This document shows, in pieces, positions 45,211-53,612 of a stretch of 64,000 bases of DNA (the first letter of the stretch is position 1; every line of letters begins with the position of its first letter). The position numbers and the translations under genes are program-made. The notes under the pieces were generated by a model. The model was given only the letters and a program-made list of their open reading frames with translations, was not told the origin of the DNA and did no database searches. The stretch lies in contig NZ_CP074372.1 of NCBI RefSeq assembly GCF_018362995.1, forward strand, positions 2,294,001 through 2,358,000, written 5' to 3'. The DNA comes from Chryseobacterium indologenes. Lineage in GTDB: Bacteria; Bacteroidota; Bacteroidia; Flavobacteriales; Weeksellaceae.

Positions 45211-46116
45211 TTAAAATTCTTCGTCTGCCAATTCCTTATTGACCACTGCACCTGCAAAATTCCCTTGTGCAACAGCATTAGCCACGGAGCGCATCATAGT
45301 CACACTGTCTCCACAGGCAAAAACTCCGGGAACATTTGTTTTCTGCATCATATCCACTTTAATAAATCCCTGTTCTGTAAGTTCGCATCCCAAGTCATCG
45401 GATACATTAAGGTTTTGTTCAAAAGGAATTTTAGCATATAAAGCCTGTAAAGCAACTTCTTTTCCGTTTTTGAAAACTATTTTCTGAATGGAACCATTTG
45501 TATGCTCAATGCTTTTAATTTCATCTTCGTTAAGAATGATTTTATTCTGCTTCAGTTTTTCGAGTTGTTCATCAGTAAGAACAGCTTTCCCGTTTGTAAA
45601 CAGGGTAAGATTTTTAGTCAGATTAAAAATCAGTTTTGAAAATTCGTAAGCCATATCCCCATTGGAAAGAATTCCGGTAACCTCGTTTTTCACTTCATAG
45701 CCATGACAGTAGGGACAATGTATAACAGAAATCCCCCAGCATTCTGCAAATCCGGGAATATGAGGCATTTTATCTTTCACTCCGGAAGCCAAAATAAGTT
45801 TTTTAGCCTGGAATTTTTCGCCGGATGAAGTTTCAATCCCGAAACCATCAGTTATTTTTACTGTTTTTACAACTGTTTCATTATAAAAATGAACTGTATT
45901 GTATTTTTGGACATCTTTTTTGGCAAGTTGAGCAATTTCTGACGGTGTTTTTCCATCATGAGTAACAAAATTGTGAGAATGAGGAGTCTGTCTGTTACAA
46001 GGTTTTCCGTTGTCAATAATCAGGACATTTCTTAAAGATCTTCCTAATGACATACCTGCAGATAATCCTGAATAGCTTCCTCCTATTATGATGACATCAA
46101 AGTTTTTGTTTTCCAT
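45211..46116 (-). CDS. Thioredoxin-reductase-like flavoprotein (NAD(P)/FAD oxidoreductase)
   Basis: A 301-residue flavoprotein. The N-terminal FAD motif is IIGGSYSGLSAGMSLG, with VLIIDNGKPCNR. The redox-active pair Cys134/Cys137 in VIHCPYCHGYE sits where thioredoxin reductase has its CxxC, though the surrounding HCPYCHGYE is that of the TrxR-like group found also in fungal dithiol oxidases. The C-terminal VFACGDSVTMMRSVANAVAQG completes the FAD site. The NADPH GxGxxA motif is degenerate (TGILSNGDMAYEFSK), so the electron donor is uncertain. It is a single gene with a good promoter and heptamer repeats in its leader. Confidence 0.87.
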   Translation of the reverse strand: MENKNFDVIIIGGSYSGLSAGMSLGRSLRNVLIIDNGKPCNRQTPHSHNFVTHDGKTPSEIAQLAKKDVQKYNTVHFYNETVVKTVKITDGFGIETSSGEKFQAKKLILASGVKDKMPHIPGFAECWGISVIHCPYCHGYEVKNEVTGILSNGDMAYEFSKLIFNLTKNLTLFTNGKAVLTDEQLEKLKQNKIILNEDEIKSIEHTNGSIQKIVFKNGKEVALQALYAKIPFEQNLNVSDDLGCELTEQGFIKVDMMQKTNVPGVFACGDSVTMMRSVANAVAQGNFAGAVVNKELADEEF

Positions 46117-46123
46117 AGTTCAG

Positions 46124-46151
46124 TTGATAGTTGATAATTGATAATTGATAA
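46124..46151. repeat. Four tandem 7-bp repeats in a 5' leader
   Basis: TTGATAG is followed by three copies of TTGATAA, head to tail (46124-46151). They lie between the -7 element (46154-46161) and the start codon (46116) of the flavoprotein gene, so they are in its mRNA leader, read there as repeats of TTATCAA. Confidence 0.8.
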
Positions 46152-46153
46152 TG

Positions 46154-46182
46154 CAAAGTTAACCTAAAATCAATTAACGCAA
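46154..46182 (-). promoter_or_regulatory. Promoter of the thioredoxin-reductase-like gene
   Basis: The minus strand has TTG (46180-46182), an 18-nt spacer and TAACTTTG (46154-46161). The transcript leader would be about 35 nt and consist mainly of the heptamer repeats. Confidence 0.65.
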
Positions 46183-46253
46183 TAAAGTTGCAATAATATT
46201 TATCTATTAATTTTATCCTGTCTGCAAATCATTATTTTATTCTTATTGAAAAA

Positions 46254-47780
46254 CTATTTCCATTCATTTTTGACTTCAGTAATTTCGTCCTGAATTCTTT
46301 TACTGATATCTATTTTTGCTCCCTGTAAACTGAAAATTGCCGTTCCTCTTTCTCTTGCATACGGATTGGTAATGGAATCATATAATTTTGCAACTTCAAA
46401 AAAAGAGCCTGATTCTTTAAGTTCCTTTCCTGCTTCAGGGGCATCTTTAACCCTGATAACATTTTTATATTTTTTGCTTAAATCTATCCAGTTGATATAA
46501 TCTGCATGAAATGACATAGCTACAACGCCTGTCTTTGAATAATAATTAATAGCACCAGTCTGCCCGTAGTTATCACACAACACCATCGTATTTCCGGATT
46601 TTGACAGTCGGGAATATTCTTTATCTACTTTTTGAGCCAATTCTTTCCAGCCTTGCATATCGGCAAAGTCCTGAGGCAACGGATGATCTTTTCCGTCTTC
46701 CCAGCGAAGCAATCCGAATTTTTTGTACTGATCCTGATGAGACTCTATATATTCAGGACTTTTATTGGGAAAGGCTACATTATATAAAGGAAGAAATAAA
46801 AGTACGGGAATAAGAATACTGATTGGTTTCAAAAATCTCTTCCAGCCTTTTTCAAATAAATGACCAATAAAAACGGAGCCAAAAGCAATATACACCGGAT
46901 AAAGTCCTATCGCATAGTAATCTTTTGCTTTAAAAAACAAAAACAGAGTGATTGTGATGATATAACTCCAAAAGAAAAATCTGAATTTCTCAAAAGGCTT
47001 GTACAACAGCAATGCTCCCCAGCCTGCTATAATAACAAAAATAACTCCTATGAAAAAGAGAATCTGAGATTTCATAAACCCCATTCTATCCACATGCACA
47101 AGCTGTTTTTCAGAAAGTTCCTTCATATGATGGATCACTGGAAAATGATTCTGATACTGCCAGAGAAGATTGGGAAAAATAATAATCAAAGCCAAAAGAG
47201 CAGCCCAATATACATGAGACTGCATAAAAATTTTTCTTTGCTCTGTGAGCAATAATGCAGGAATAAGCCCCAATAATGAAAAAGCAATATTGTATTTATT
47301 TAATATTCCTATTCCAAAAATGACAGCTCCAATGTATATCCATTTTACTTTTTCTGAATTAAAATATTTAATCAAAGCATAATAAAGGAACAACCACAGA
47401 AAAATTTCTAAAGAGTTAGGCTGAAACAGCATATTTATCCGGAGGAGTACTGAGAACAGAATCCCTAAAGAAGCAAGTATTTTGGCAAAGAGGCTTCCAT
47501 TAAGTTCTTCAACACTTTTCCACACCAGCACTATCGTCAGTGCTCCGAACAACGCAGGGAAAAATTTAACCCAAAATATAGAATTTCCTAACATTTTAAT
47601 CATCAAGGCAATCCATGAATTGACGGGAGGAACAGAAAGATATCCCCAAGCCAGATGATTGGCCTGGTCGAGATGCAGATATTCATCCCGATGAAGTTCA
47701 TACTCAGGGCTTATCAGTGAATATTGAAGAGCAAATTTCGCAATGATAAAAAAAAGCAGAATCCAATAGTCTTTTTTCAT
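46254..47780 (-). CDS. ArnT/GT39-like membrane glycosyltransferase
   Basis: A 508-residue polytopic membrane protein of the GT-C type (dolichyl-phosphate-mannose mannosyltransferase-like, PMT_2). The first loop has SPEYELHRDEYLHLDQANHLAWGY with the acidic pair used in catalysis, then PPVNSWIALM, about ten membrane helices, and a C-terminal periplasmic domain (EDGKDHPLPQDFADMQGWKELAQKV). Such proteins use polyprenyl-phosphate sugars as donors to glycosylate lipid A, proteins or glycans on the outer face of the inner membrane. The acceptor is unknown. It stands alone, 138 bp upstream of the flavoprotein gene. Confidence 0.85.
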   Translation of the reverse strand: MKKDYWILLFFIIAKFALQYSLISPEYELHRDEYLHLDQANHLAWGYLSVPPVNSWIALMIKMLGNSIFWVKFFPALFGALTIVLVWKSVEELNGSLFAKILASLGILFSVLLRINMLFQPNSLEIFLWLFLYYALIKYFNSEKVKWIYIGAVIFGIGILNKYNIAFSLLGLIPALLLTEQRKIFMQSHVYWAALLALIIIFPNLLWQYQNHFPVIHHMKELSEKQLVHVDRMGFMKSQILFFIGVIFVIIAGWGALLLYKPFEKFRFFFWSYIITITLFLFFKAKDYYAIGLYPVYIAFGSVFIGHLFEKGWKRFLKPISILIPVLLFLPLYNVAFPNKSPEYIESHQDQYKKFGLLRWEDGKDHPLPQDFADMQGWKELAQKVDKEYSRLSKSGNTMVLCDNYGQTGAINYYSKTGVVAMSFHADYINWIDLSKKYKNVIRVKDAPEAGKELKESGSFFEVAKLYDSITNPYARERGTAIFSLQGAKIDISKRIQDEITEVKNEWK

Positions 47781-47830
47781 GGAGGTATAGTTTGGAATTT
47801 AAAGGTAAGACAGTATAACTCTTTCTTTTG

Positions 47831-48397
47831 TTACATGATTTCAAACTTATTATCTATGATTTCAGCTTTTATCTTCTGAATATTGCCGGACCAATACTTA
47901 ATTTCTTCAGTCTTCTCAGGACATTCTTGTAAGGGAGCATTCTGACAGGCAGCCAGATATTCCTGATACGTTTTCAATATAGTATTCAGGTATACTTCAT
48001 AATCTTTGGGATTTTTGGGAATATATCCTATTCCATCACAACCGCAGGAATGAAAACATTTTCCTGTTTTAAAAAGACTTTCTACAATCCTCCATTCTTT
48101 GACTGCCGTTTTTTTTGGCGCTTTGAAATCTTTTCCCAGATCAGCCATCACACTGGCGCATTCCGGGCATTTTATAGTCCTGTTTTCAAGGTTTGAAACA
48201 ATTTTCTCCAGTTCTTTTATCTCATCTTTTGTGAAAATATATCCTACTTTGCGAAATATTTTCCCACCAGGTTCATAGTATACTTTTTCTTTTTCGATCC
48301 TTCTTATAATGTCATAAGTATCCGGTTGCTTAAATGATTTCCGGCATTTAAAGCAGACATAATGTGATTTATAAGTTTTCCGAGCGTATCGACACAT
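47831..48397 (-). CDS. Zinc-ribbon-like protein of unknown function
   Basis: A 188-residue protein with three cysteine groups: YVCFKCRKSF (Cys15/Cys18), IKCPECASVM (about residues 76-79) and GKCFHSCGCDG (about 113-119), and two more cysteines near CQNAPLQEC. The first two are CxxC pairs typical of a split zinc ribbon. Between them is a lysine/glutamate-rich helical part (FTKDEIKELEKIVSNLE). No known catalytic motif is seen. It may bind nucleic acid or a protein partner. It has its own -7 element and is not in an obvious operon. Confidence 0.65.
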   Translation of the reverse strand: MCRYARKTYKSHYVCFKCRKSFKQPDTYDIIRRIEKEKVYYEPGGKIFRKVGYIFTKDEIKELEKIVSNLENRTIKCPECASVMADLGKDFKAPKKTAVKEWRIVESLFKTGKCFHSCGCDGIGYIPKNPKDYEVYLNTILKTYQEYLAACQNAPLQECPEKTEEIKYWSGNIQKIKAEIIDNKFEIM

Positions 48398-48418
48398 TTT
48401 TCATGGATTTATCTAATT

Positions 48419-48426
48419 CAAATATA
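48419..48426 (-). promoter_or_regulatory. Putative -7 promoter element of the zinc-ribbon-like gene
   Basis: The minus strand reads TATATTTG (TAnnTTTG), 21 bp before the start codon. No -33 TTG at the usual distance. Confidence 0.5.
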
Positions 48427-48454
48427 GGAATTTACTCTTGTAAAGATTTTATAT

Positions 48455-48491
48455 AAAAAAATCCCGGAGAAAAAAAATTCCTCCAGGATTA
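48455..48491 (-). terminator. Terminator of the ABC efflux operon
   Basis: AATCCCGGAG (48461-48470) and CTCCAGGATT (48482-48491) form a 10-bp stem with one mismatch and an 11-nt loop. On the minus strand it is followed by TTTTTTATAT. Confidence 0.75.
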
Positions 48492-48518
48492 CAGTTTAAA
48501 AGTGTATAGTGTAGTTTA

Positions 48519-49730
48519 TTATTTTTTGCTGGATTTTTCTTTCAGCTCTTCTTTGTCTTTATCAGAAGGATTCCAAACTTTAATCTCAGTATCTTTTGTA
48601 ATCTCTGATCCCGGAAGAACCTGAACGTTGATACCGTCACTAGCTCCCAGTTTCAAATATACTTTTTTGAATTTCCCGTCTTTTTGTTTCGCTTCTACAA
48701 AAGGAACATCCTTTCCTTGTTTCTTTTCATACTGAACTAAAGACTCATCCAATAATAATGCATTTTTCTGAGAACTCAAAACAATTTCACCATTTGCAGA
48801 AAAACCTGCTCTAATATACTCATTATTAGGATTACTTACATTACCTTCTACCGGAAATTTAATAGTTCCTGCATTATCTTTTCCTTTAGGTGCGATCATC
48901 GTTAGTTTTCCAGGGAAAGTTTTGTTTTGTAATGCACCGATTACGATATTCATATCCATACCTTCACTCAGTTTTCCAGCTTGAGCTTCGTCAATTTCAC
49001 CTTTAAAAATCAGGACATTCAAATCTGCCACTGAACAGATTGTAGTTCCGGCGTTAAAGTTATTGGCTTCAATCACCTGGCTTCCTGCTTTTACAGGCAC
49101 CTCAAGTACGGTTCCTGAAGCTTTTGAACGAATCTCGGTAGTAGCTAAACCTTGTCCTTTCAACTCAGGCGTTGCTCCTGTCTTAGCAATCTGTAATCTT
49201 TTTTGAGCGGTATTTAATTGCTGTTGAGCATTTTTCAACGTCTGCTGCTGAGAGAATAATTGCTGTTGAGAATTCAGATATTCCTGTTTAGAAGCTACTC
49301 CCTGCTTGTACAGTTTATCCTGCATTTCAAATTGCTTCTGCATATTTCCTACATTCATCTGCGCATTACTGATCTGAATCTGTGCATTCTGAACTTCCTG
49401 CTGGGCAGCATTTACCTCAGAAATACTGGGAACAATCTTCACGGTAGCAATCAGCTGTCCTACTTCTACCTTATCTCCTTCTTTTACTAAGATTTTATCT
49501 ATGATCCCTGCAATATTGGGTTTAATTTCAATTTCTTCCTTGGGAACAATTTTTCCTGTTGCCATTACCTTATCATCCATATTCTGAACGGTAGGCTTAC
49601 GGGTAAGGAAAGCTTCTCCTTCTTTAGAATTAGATTTGATAAGATAGCCAATCCCTGAGAACAATGCCACTGCAAATAAAAGCCCCAACACTATATAAAT
49701 GGCTTTTTTCCAAGTGAATTTCTTTTTCAT
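48519..49730 (-). CDS. Efflux periplasmic adaptor (MacA-like, HlyD/RND-MFP family)
   Basis: A 403-residue membrane-fusion protein with one N-terminal membrane helix (IYIVLGLLFAVALFSGIGYL). It has the split biotinyl-lipoyl domain (EIEIKPNIAGIIDKILVKEGDKVEVGQLIATVKI and RSKASGTVLEVPVKAGSQV), a long Gln-rich coiled-coil hairpin (~105-185: EVQNAQIQISNAQMNVGNMQKQFEMQ) and a beta-barrel domain. It would bridge the inner-membrane ABC transporter encoded upstream to a TolC-like outer-membrane channel, which is not in the window. It is the last gene of the ABC operon and is followed by a terminator. Confidence 0.9.
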   Translation of the reverse strand: MKKKFTWKKAIYIVLGLLFAVALFSGIGYLIKSNSKEGEAFLTRKPTVQNMDDKVMATGKIVPKEEIEIKPNIAGIIDKILVKEGDKVEVGQLIATVKIVPSISEVNAAQQEVQNAQIQISNAQMNVGNMQKQFEMQDKLYKQGVASKQEYLNSQQQLFSQQQTLKNAQQQLNTAQKRLQIAKTGATPELKGQGLATTEIRSKASGTVLEVPVKAGSQVIEANNFNAGTTICSVADLNVLIFKGEIDEAQAGKLSEGMDMNIVIGALQNKTFPGKLTMIAPKGKDNAGTIKFPVEGNVSNPNNEYIRAGFSANGEIVLSSQKNALLLDESLVQYEKKQGKDVPFVEAKQKDGKFKKVYLKLGASDGINVQVLPGSEITKDTEIKVWNPSDKDKEELKEKSSKK

Positions 49731-49761
49731 ATGTATAGTTTATTTTTTATTAAATAGATTG

Positions 49762-49814
49762 AAAGATTTAAAATTAAAGATTGATTCTCTATATTTCTTT
49801 TACTTTTAAATCTT
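49762..49814. repeat. AT-rich inverted repeat in the ABC operon (adaptor/permease gap)
   Basis: AAGATTTAAAA (49763-49773) and TTTTAAATCTT (49804-49814) are exact inverse complements 30 bp apart in the 108-bp gap between the permease and adaptor genes. Confidence 0.5.
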
Positions 49815-49838
49815 AAAATGGTTTCATTTTCAAATTAA

Positions 49839-51110
49839 TTACTCTGTTCTTAAGGCTTCAATAGGCCTGATCTTTACTGCTCTTTGCGCGGGAATCATTC
49901 CGATGATCAATCCTAAAATTACCATGACAGCCATGGCTGCAAAGACGTTTCCATAATTAACCGTTGGATTATAGAACGGAAATGAATCCTGCCCCTGGGT
50001 AACGGCATTCAGAATCATCAACACAAAAATCCCAAACATAAAGCCTAATAACCCTGAGGAGAGTGTTATCACCACACTTTCCAGCAAAATCTGATTTCTT
50101 ACTTCTGCCGGTTTCGCTCCCAATGCTCTTCTGATCCCGATTTCTTTGGTTCTTTCTTTTACTGTAATCAAAAGGATATTCGAGATTGCAATAACTCCGG
50201 CAAGGATTGTCAGTGTACCTACAATGATAGTTAACAGCTGCATTCCCGTAAGAAAACCAGTCAGCTTTTTAAATTCTTTTCCAAGGTTGAAACTTCCGAA
50301 AGCATTGGTATCTTCAGGGGATACTTTATTTTTTGACTTTAAAACCTGCTTTACATCTTCTTCTACCGAGTTCACATTGGCATTAGGTTTACTTACAATC
50401 GCAAACATGTCAATCTGATCTCCGGCATTATACATTTTTGTATAGGTAGAAAGCGGGATGAAAGCTGTTTGGTCATTTTCAAATCCTCCTCCTTTTTTCA
50501 CACGGAAAACTCCGATTACATTAAAGAATAGTCCTTTAATATTGATTGATTTCCCAATTGGGTTTTCTTTTTTCTTGGCATCAAAGAAGTTTTTATAAAT
50601 CTCTTCTCCAATAACTACTACATTTTTATTTCCTGAAACATCGGCATCATTGATGTAACGTCCGAAGATCAGCTTCTTTTCTGAAATTTTATTTCCTACA
50701 GAGTAATCTCCCGTAAGCGAATAAGTACCATTTTTTCCGTTTCTTGACATGGCCTCTCCGGGTGTTCCGGTAAAGCTTCCTCTTGCATTTTGCGGCGAAA
50801 TATAATCTATGGCAGTTACTTTTCTTTTGAGCATTTCCATATCATTTAAGTTCAGATGAACTTCTCTTCCTTTAGGAAATCCTTCATAGGGAATAGAGGT
50901 TTTCTGTGCCCACAGGAAGATTGAATTGGTAGCAAAACCGGAAAACAATTTATCAAAACCATTCTCCATTCCTTTTGCTGCTCCAAGAAGGCTCACATAC
51001 AAAAACATCCCCCATCCTACGCCGATCATGGTAAGAAATGTTCGGAGTTTATTATTCCTCAATGAGTAATAAATCTCCTGCCAAGTATCTTTTTTAAATA
51101 TGATATTCAC
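49839..51110 (-). CDS. ABC transporter permease (MacB/FtsX-type) 1
   Basis: A 423-residue permease with the MacB fold: one N-terminal membrane helix (LRTFLTMIGVGWGMFLYV), a large periplasmic MacB_PCD domain (~50-280) and three C-terminal helices in the FtsX domain, including VKERTKEIGIRRALGAKPAEVRNQILLESVVI and the end GMIPAQRAVKIRPIEALRTE. It lacks its own ATPase domain; that is encoded at 52499. The frame opens with a GTG at 51110 (codon 1) and no ATG is available before residue 28, so a GTG start is probable. It is paralogous to the next permease, with the same last residues. Confidence 0.9.
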   Translation of the reverse strand: MNIIFKKDTWQEIYYSLRNNKLRTFLTMIGVGWGMFLYVSLLGAAKGMENGFDKLFSGFATNSIFLWAQKTSIPYEGFPKGREVHLNLNDMEMLKRKVTAIDYISPQNARGSFTGTPGEAMSRNGKNGTYSLTGDYSVGNKISEKKLIFGRYINDADVSGNKNVVVIGEEIYKNFFDAKKKENPIGKSINIKGLFFNVIGVFRVKKGGGFENDQTAFIPLSTYTKMYNAGDQIDMFAIVSKPNANVNSVEEDVKQVLKSKNKVSPEDTNAFGSFNLGKEFKKLTGFLTGMQLLTIIVGTLTILAGVIAISNILLITVKERTKEIGIRRALGAKPAEVRNQILLESVVITLSSGLLGFMFGIFVLMILNAVTQGQDSFPFYNPTVNYGNVFAAMAVMVILGLIIGMIPAQRAVKIRPIEALRTE

Positions 51111-51121
51111 CTTGTTGAATT

Positions 51122-51149
51122 ATAAGTTATAAATTATGAGTTATGAATT
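51122..51149. repeat. Tandem 14-bp repeat in the ABC operon (permease/permease gap)
   Basis: ATAAGTTATAAATT (51122-51135) is followed directly by ATGAGTTATGAATT (51136-51149), differing at two positions. Confidence 0.6.
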
Positions 51150-51177
51150 TCATTAATCCGTTTATCTTTTTCACAAA

Positions 51178-52407
51178 TTACTCTGTTCTCAAAGCTTCGA
51201 TCGGTTTAATTCTTGAAGCTCTGTATGCCGGTACAAATCCTGCGATCAATCCTGAGAAAATCAAAGCGATAAATGCCATGATGATAGCGCCCCATCCTAC
51301 ACTCGGGCTTTTAATAAAGAACTCTTCAAGGCTGTTTCCGATAAGACTTAAAGTCAAAACGCCTACTCCTACTCCAACAAGTCCGGAAACCACAGTAATC
51401 ACAACACTTTCCTGAACGATCAGTCCTACAATTCCGCTTGGCTTTGCACCAATAGCTTTCCGTACTCCAATTTCCTTGGTTCTTTCTTTTACGATATACA
51501 CCATAATATTACTGATCCCGATAATTCCCGCCAGCAATGTACCCATACCAATAAATCCTACAATCGCTGTAAGAACTGCCATAAACGCAAATGTATCATT
51601 CATGTTTTTCGCATTGTTCCAGACACGTATTCCCTTTTCATCATCAGGAGAAACACTTTTTCTTGCTTTTAATTTATCTTTAAGCTCATCACCATACTTA
51701 ATGGCCTGATCCGGAGTCAGTTTATCATTGTACGTAATATAAGCTATATTTACGGTATCAGATCCTTTCTTCATCTGCTGTAAAGTCGTAATCGGAACGG
51801 TAATATGTCTTTCATCTCTATCTCCTCCGTCATCTGAAAAAACTCCAATGACCTTATACATTGTTCCATTAATATCGAGTTCTTTTCCTATTGGACTCCC
51901 GTTTTTGATTAAATCCCGCTGAACCATTCTCCCAATGACCGCAACATTTAATTTCCTTTCCAAATCCATCGCTGTCACATACCTCCCATCAATAATTTTT
52001 CTATTTTCAATGACCTGTTCCCCGGGTTGAGCTCCATTGATCTGATAAAGGCCACTTTCCTTTCCATATTTCACCATTAAATTGGCAGTATATCTTGGAC
52101 TGGAAGGCCCAGCTTTTTCCTTATCTGCATTAATTAAAAAGTCATAGTCTGAGTTATTCAGGGTTATATTCCGATCAGACTGAAGGCCTTTATAAGCTAA
52201 AGAGGCTTTTCCTGTAGAAAAAATAATAAGATTTTTAGCATCTCCCGCAAATCCTTCCGAGAATGCATTCTGAAGCCCTTTTCCAATTCCAAAAAGCACA
52301 ATGAAAATAAACAGTCCCAAAGCTACCGTAAACCCTGAAAGCACCGTCCGAAGTACATTACTCCGGATAGAACTGAATATTTCCTGCCAACGATCTAGGT
52401 CAAACAT
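51178..52407 (-). CDS. ABC transporter permease (MacB/FtsX-type) 2
   Basis: A 409-residue MacB-type permease with an N-terminal helix (VLRTVLSGFTVALGLFIFIVLFGIG), a periplasmic MacB_PCD domain (~45-270) and three C-terminal helices with IVKERTKEIGVRKAIGAKPSGIVGLIVQESVVI and GFVPAYRASRIKPIEALRTE. With permease 1 it probably forms a heterodimer served by the ATPase at 52499. The start MFDLDRWQEIFSSIRSN is typical. MacB-type systems do not pump across the inner membrane but drive periplasmic substrates (lipids, peptides, drugs) through a MacA-TolC path. Confidence 0.91.
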   Translation of the reverse strand: MFDLDRWQEIFSSIRSNVLRTVLSGFTVALGLFIFIVLFGIGKGLQNAFSEGFAGDAKNLIIFSTGKASLAYKGLQSDRNITLNNSDYDFLINADKEKAGPSSPRYTANLMVKYGKESGLYQINGAQPGEQVIENRKIIDGRYVTAMDLERKLNVAVIGRMVQRDLIKNGSPIGKELDINGTMYKVIGVFSDDGGDRDERHITVPITTLQQMKKGSDTVNIAYITYNDKLTPDQAIKYGDELKDKLKARKSVSPDDEKGIRVWNNAKNMNDTFAFMAVLTAIVGFIGMGTLLAGIIGISNIMVYIVKERTKEIGVRKAIGAKPSGIVGLIVQESVVITVVSGLVGVGVGVLTLSLIGNSLEEFFIKSPSVGWGAIIMAFIALIFSGLIAGFVPAYRASRIKPIEALRTE

Positions 52408-52427
52408 TTTTTATTGGTATTAAAAGA

Positions 52428-52492
52428 TTGAAAATTTAAAGATTAAAAAATTGAATCGTTAAATTTTCAAATTATCTCATTTTCAAATTATC
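52428..52492. repeat. AT-rich inverted and direct repeats in the ABC operon (ATPase/permease gap)
   Basis: TTGAAAATTTAA (52428-52439) and TTAAATTTTCAA (52459-52470) are perfect inverse complements. ATTTTCAAATTATC occurs twice (52463-52476 and 52479-52492). All lie in the 91-bp gap before permease 2. Confidence 0.6.
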
Positions 52493-52498
52493 AAATTC

Positions 52499-53188
52499 CT
52501 AAAGCACAATCTGCTTAATAAACTCATCACTTTCAATAACCCCATCCTTCAGCACTACGTTTCTTTTGGTCTGTGCAGCTACGTCCGGTTCGTGGGTTAC
52601 AACGATGATTGTTTTTCCTTCATTATTGATATCCTGAAGAAGTTTCATAATATCATGAGTAGTTTTGGAGTCCAATGCTCCGGTAGGCTCATCTGCCAAT
52701 ACCACTTTTGGATTTGTGATCAATGCTCTTGCAATAGCCACTCTCTGTTTCTGTCCTCCGGAAAGTTCACTGGGAAGGTGATTTGCCCATTGTGCAAGAC
52801 CTACTTTTTCAAGATATTCCATAGCTTTCTGATTACGTTCTCTTCTCGGTACATTCTGATAGTACAGAGGAAGTGCTACGTTTTCCAAAGCTGTTTTATA
52901 ATTGATAAGATTGAAAGACTGAAAAATAAATCCCAAAAACTTACTTCTGTATTCTGCAGCTTTTACTTCTGATAAATGCTCGATAGGAACTCCATCCAGT
53001 TCATAGGTCCCTGAATCTTTTTCATCCAGAATCCCAATAATATTAAGAAGTGTAGATTTTCCGGAACCGGAACTTCCCATAATAGAAACAAACTCGCCCT
53101 CAGAAATATTCAGATTAATTCCTTTGAGAACATGAAGTTTGCTTTTTCCTGTATCGTATGACTTATTTAAATCCTGAATTACTAACAT
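52499..53188 (-). CDS. ABC transporter ATP-binding protein (MacB/LolD type)
   Basis: A 229-residue ATPase with all ABC motifs: Walker A GSSGSGKST (38-46), the Q-loop FIFQSFNLI, signature LSGGQKQRVAIARAL, Walker B KVVLADEPTGALD and the H-loop VVTHEPDVA. The EPTGALDSKT and FIFQSFNLINYKTALENVALPL segments place it with MacB/LolD-type ATPases. It is the first gene of the operon and would power both permeases. No clear promoter was identified in the 424 bp upstream, which is shared with nrdB. Confidence 0.93.
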   Translation of the reverse strand: MLVIQDLNKSYDTGKSKLHVLKGINLNISEGEFVSIMGSSGSGKSTLLNIIGILDEKDSGTYELDGVPIEHLSEVKAAEYRSKFLGFIFQSFNLINYKTALENVALPLYYQNVPRRERNQKAMEYLEKVGLAQWANHLPSELSGGQKQRVAIARALITNPKVVLADEPTGALDSKTTHDIMKLLQDINNEGKTIIVVTHEPDVAAQTKRNVVLKDGVIESDEFIKQIVL

Positions 53189-53612
53189 TAAGTGATGTAT
53201 GTTTTATACCCAATAAGTAGATGATATTTTCAAATTGTTACAAGAATAAAAATTTATTCAAATATTTTTTTGTTTAATGCTTTAAACCTTTATTAATAAT
53301 ACTTTATAAATTTATGTTTAACTGTAACTCCAGATTTCTATGTATTTATCCTCAATATAGTGGTCTAGCCTATTATCCTAGCCTGTTTCATGTAAATGTG
53401 GAAAACTTTTCAGGCTAAAAGTCAGCCGATTAGTATTTACCCCTTTCAAAATCAGTTCTTTTTTTCGAACTTTGCTATTAGTTCTTTACAAGAAATATGG
53501 TTTTGCAAAAGTGAATAACTTTATTTTACAACATGCAGACAAACAAAAAGTTAAGTATTTCCGGAACGTTATCCACAAGGATCTAAATTATTTAATTATA
53601 AAGATATTTAAT
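53189..53612. other. 424-bp divergent intergenic region with DnaA-box-like sites
   Basis: This lies between the ABC operon (minus) and nrdB (plus). It holds a perfect DnaA box TTATCCACA (53569-53577), a variant TGTGGAAAA (53397-53405, the complement of TTTTCCACA), and weaker TTATCCTCA (53346-53354) and TTATCCTAG (53373-53381). CTAGCC is repeated at 53365 and 53378. A GAACTTTG (53467-53474), one base off the -7 consensus, could serve nrdB. An open frame runs upstream of nrdB from 53472 but is not credible as coding. Confidence 0.5.
53569..53577 (+). promoter_or_regulatory. DnaA box upstream of nrdB
   Basis: TTATCCACA, the exact consensus DnaA-binding 9-mer, lies 36 bp before the nrdB start. 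In E. coli, nrdAB is DnaA-controlled; whether that holds here is not known. Confidence 0.5.

Noticed and set aside
46124..46151. CRISPR array
   Set aside because: The repeats are 7 bp and directly adjoining, without spacers.
46860..47255. A 131-codon plus-strand frame opposite the ArnT-like gene
   Set aside because: Shadow of a long membrane-protein gene; residues are rich in Lys, Asn and His with no recognisable domain.
53472..53612. An N-terminal extension of nrdB from an upstream in-frame TTG
   Set aside because: The extra 47 residues have no domain, overlap a DnaA box and have a composition unlike NrdB; the ATG at 53613 begins the conserved sequence.
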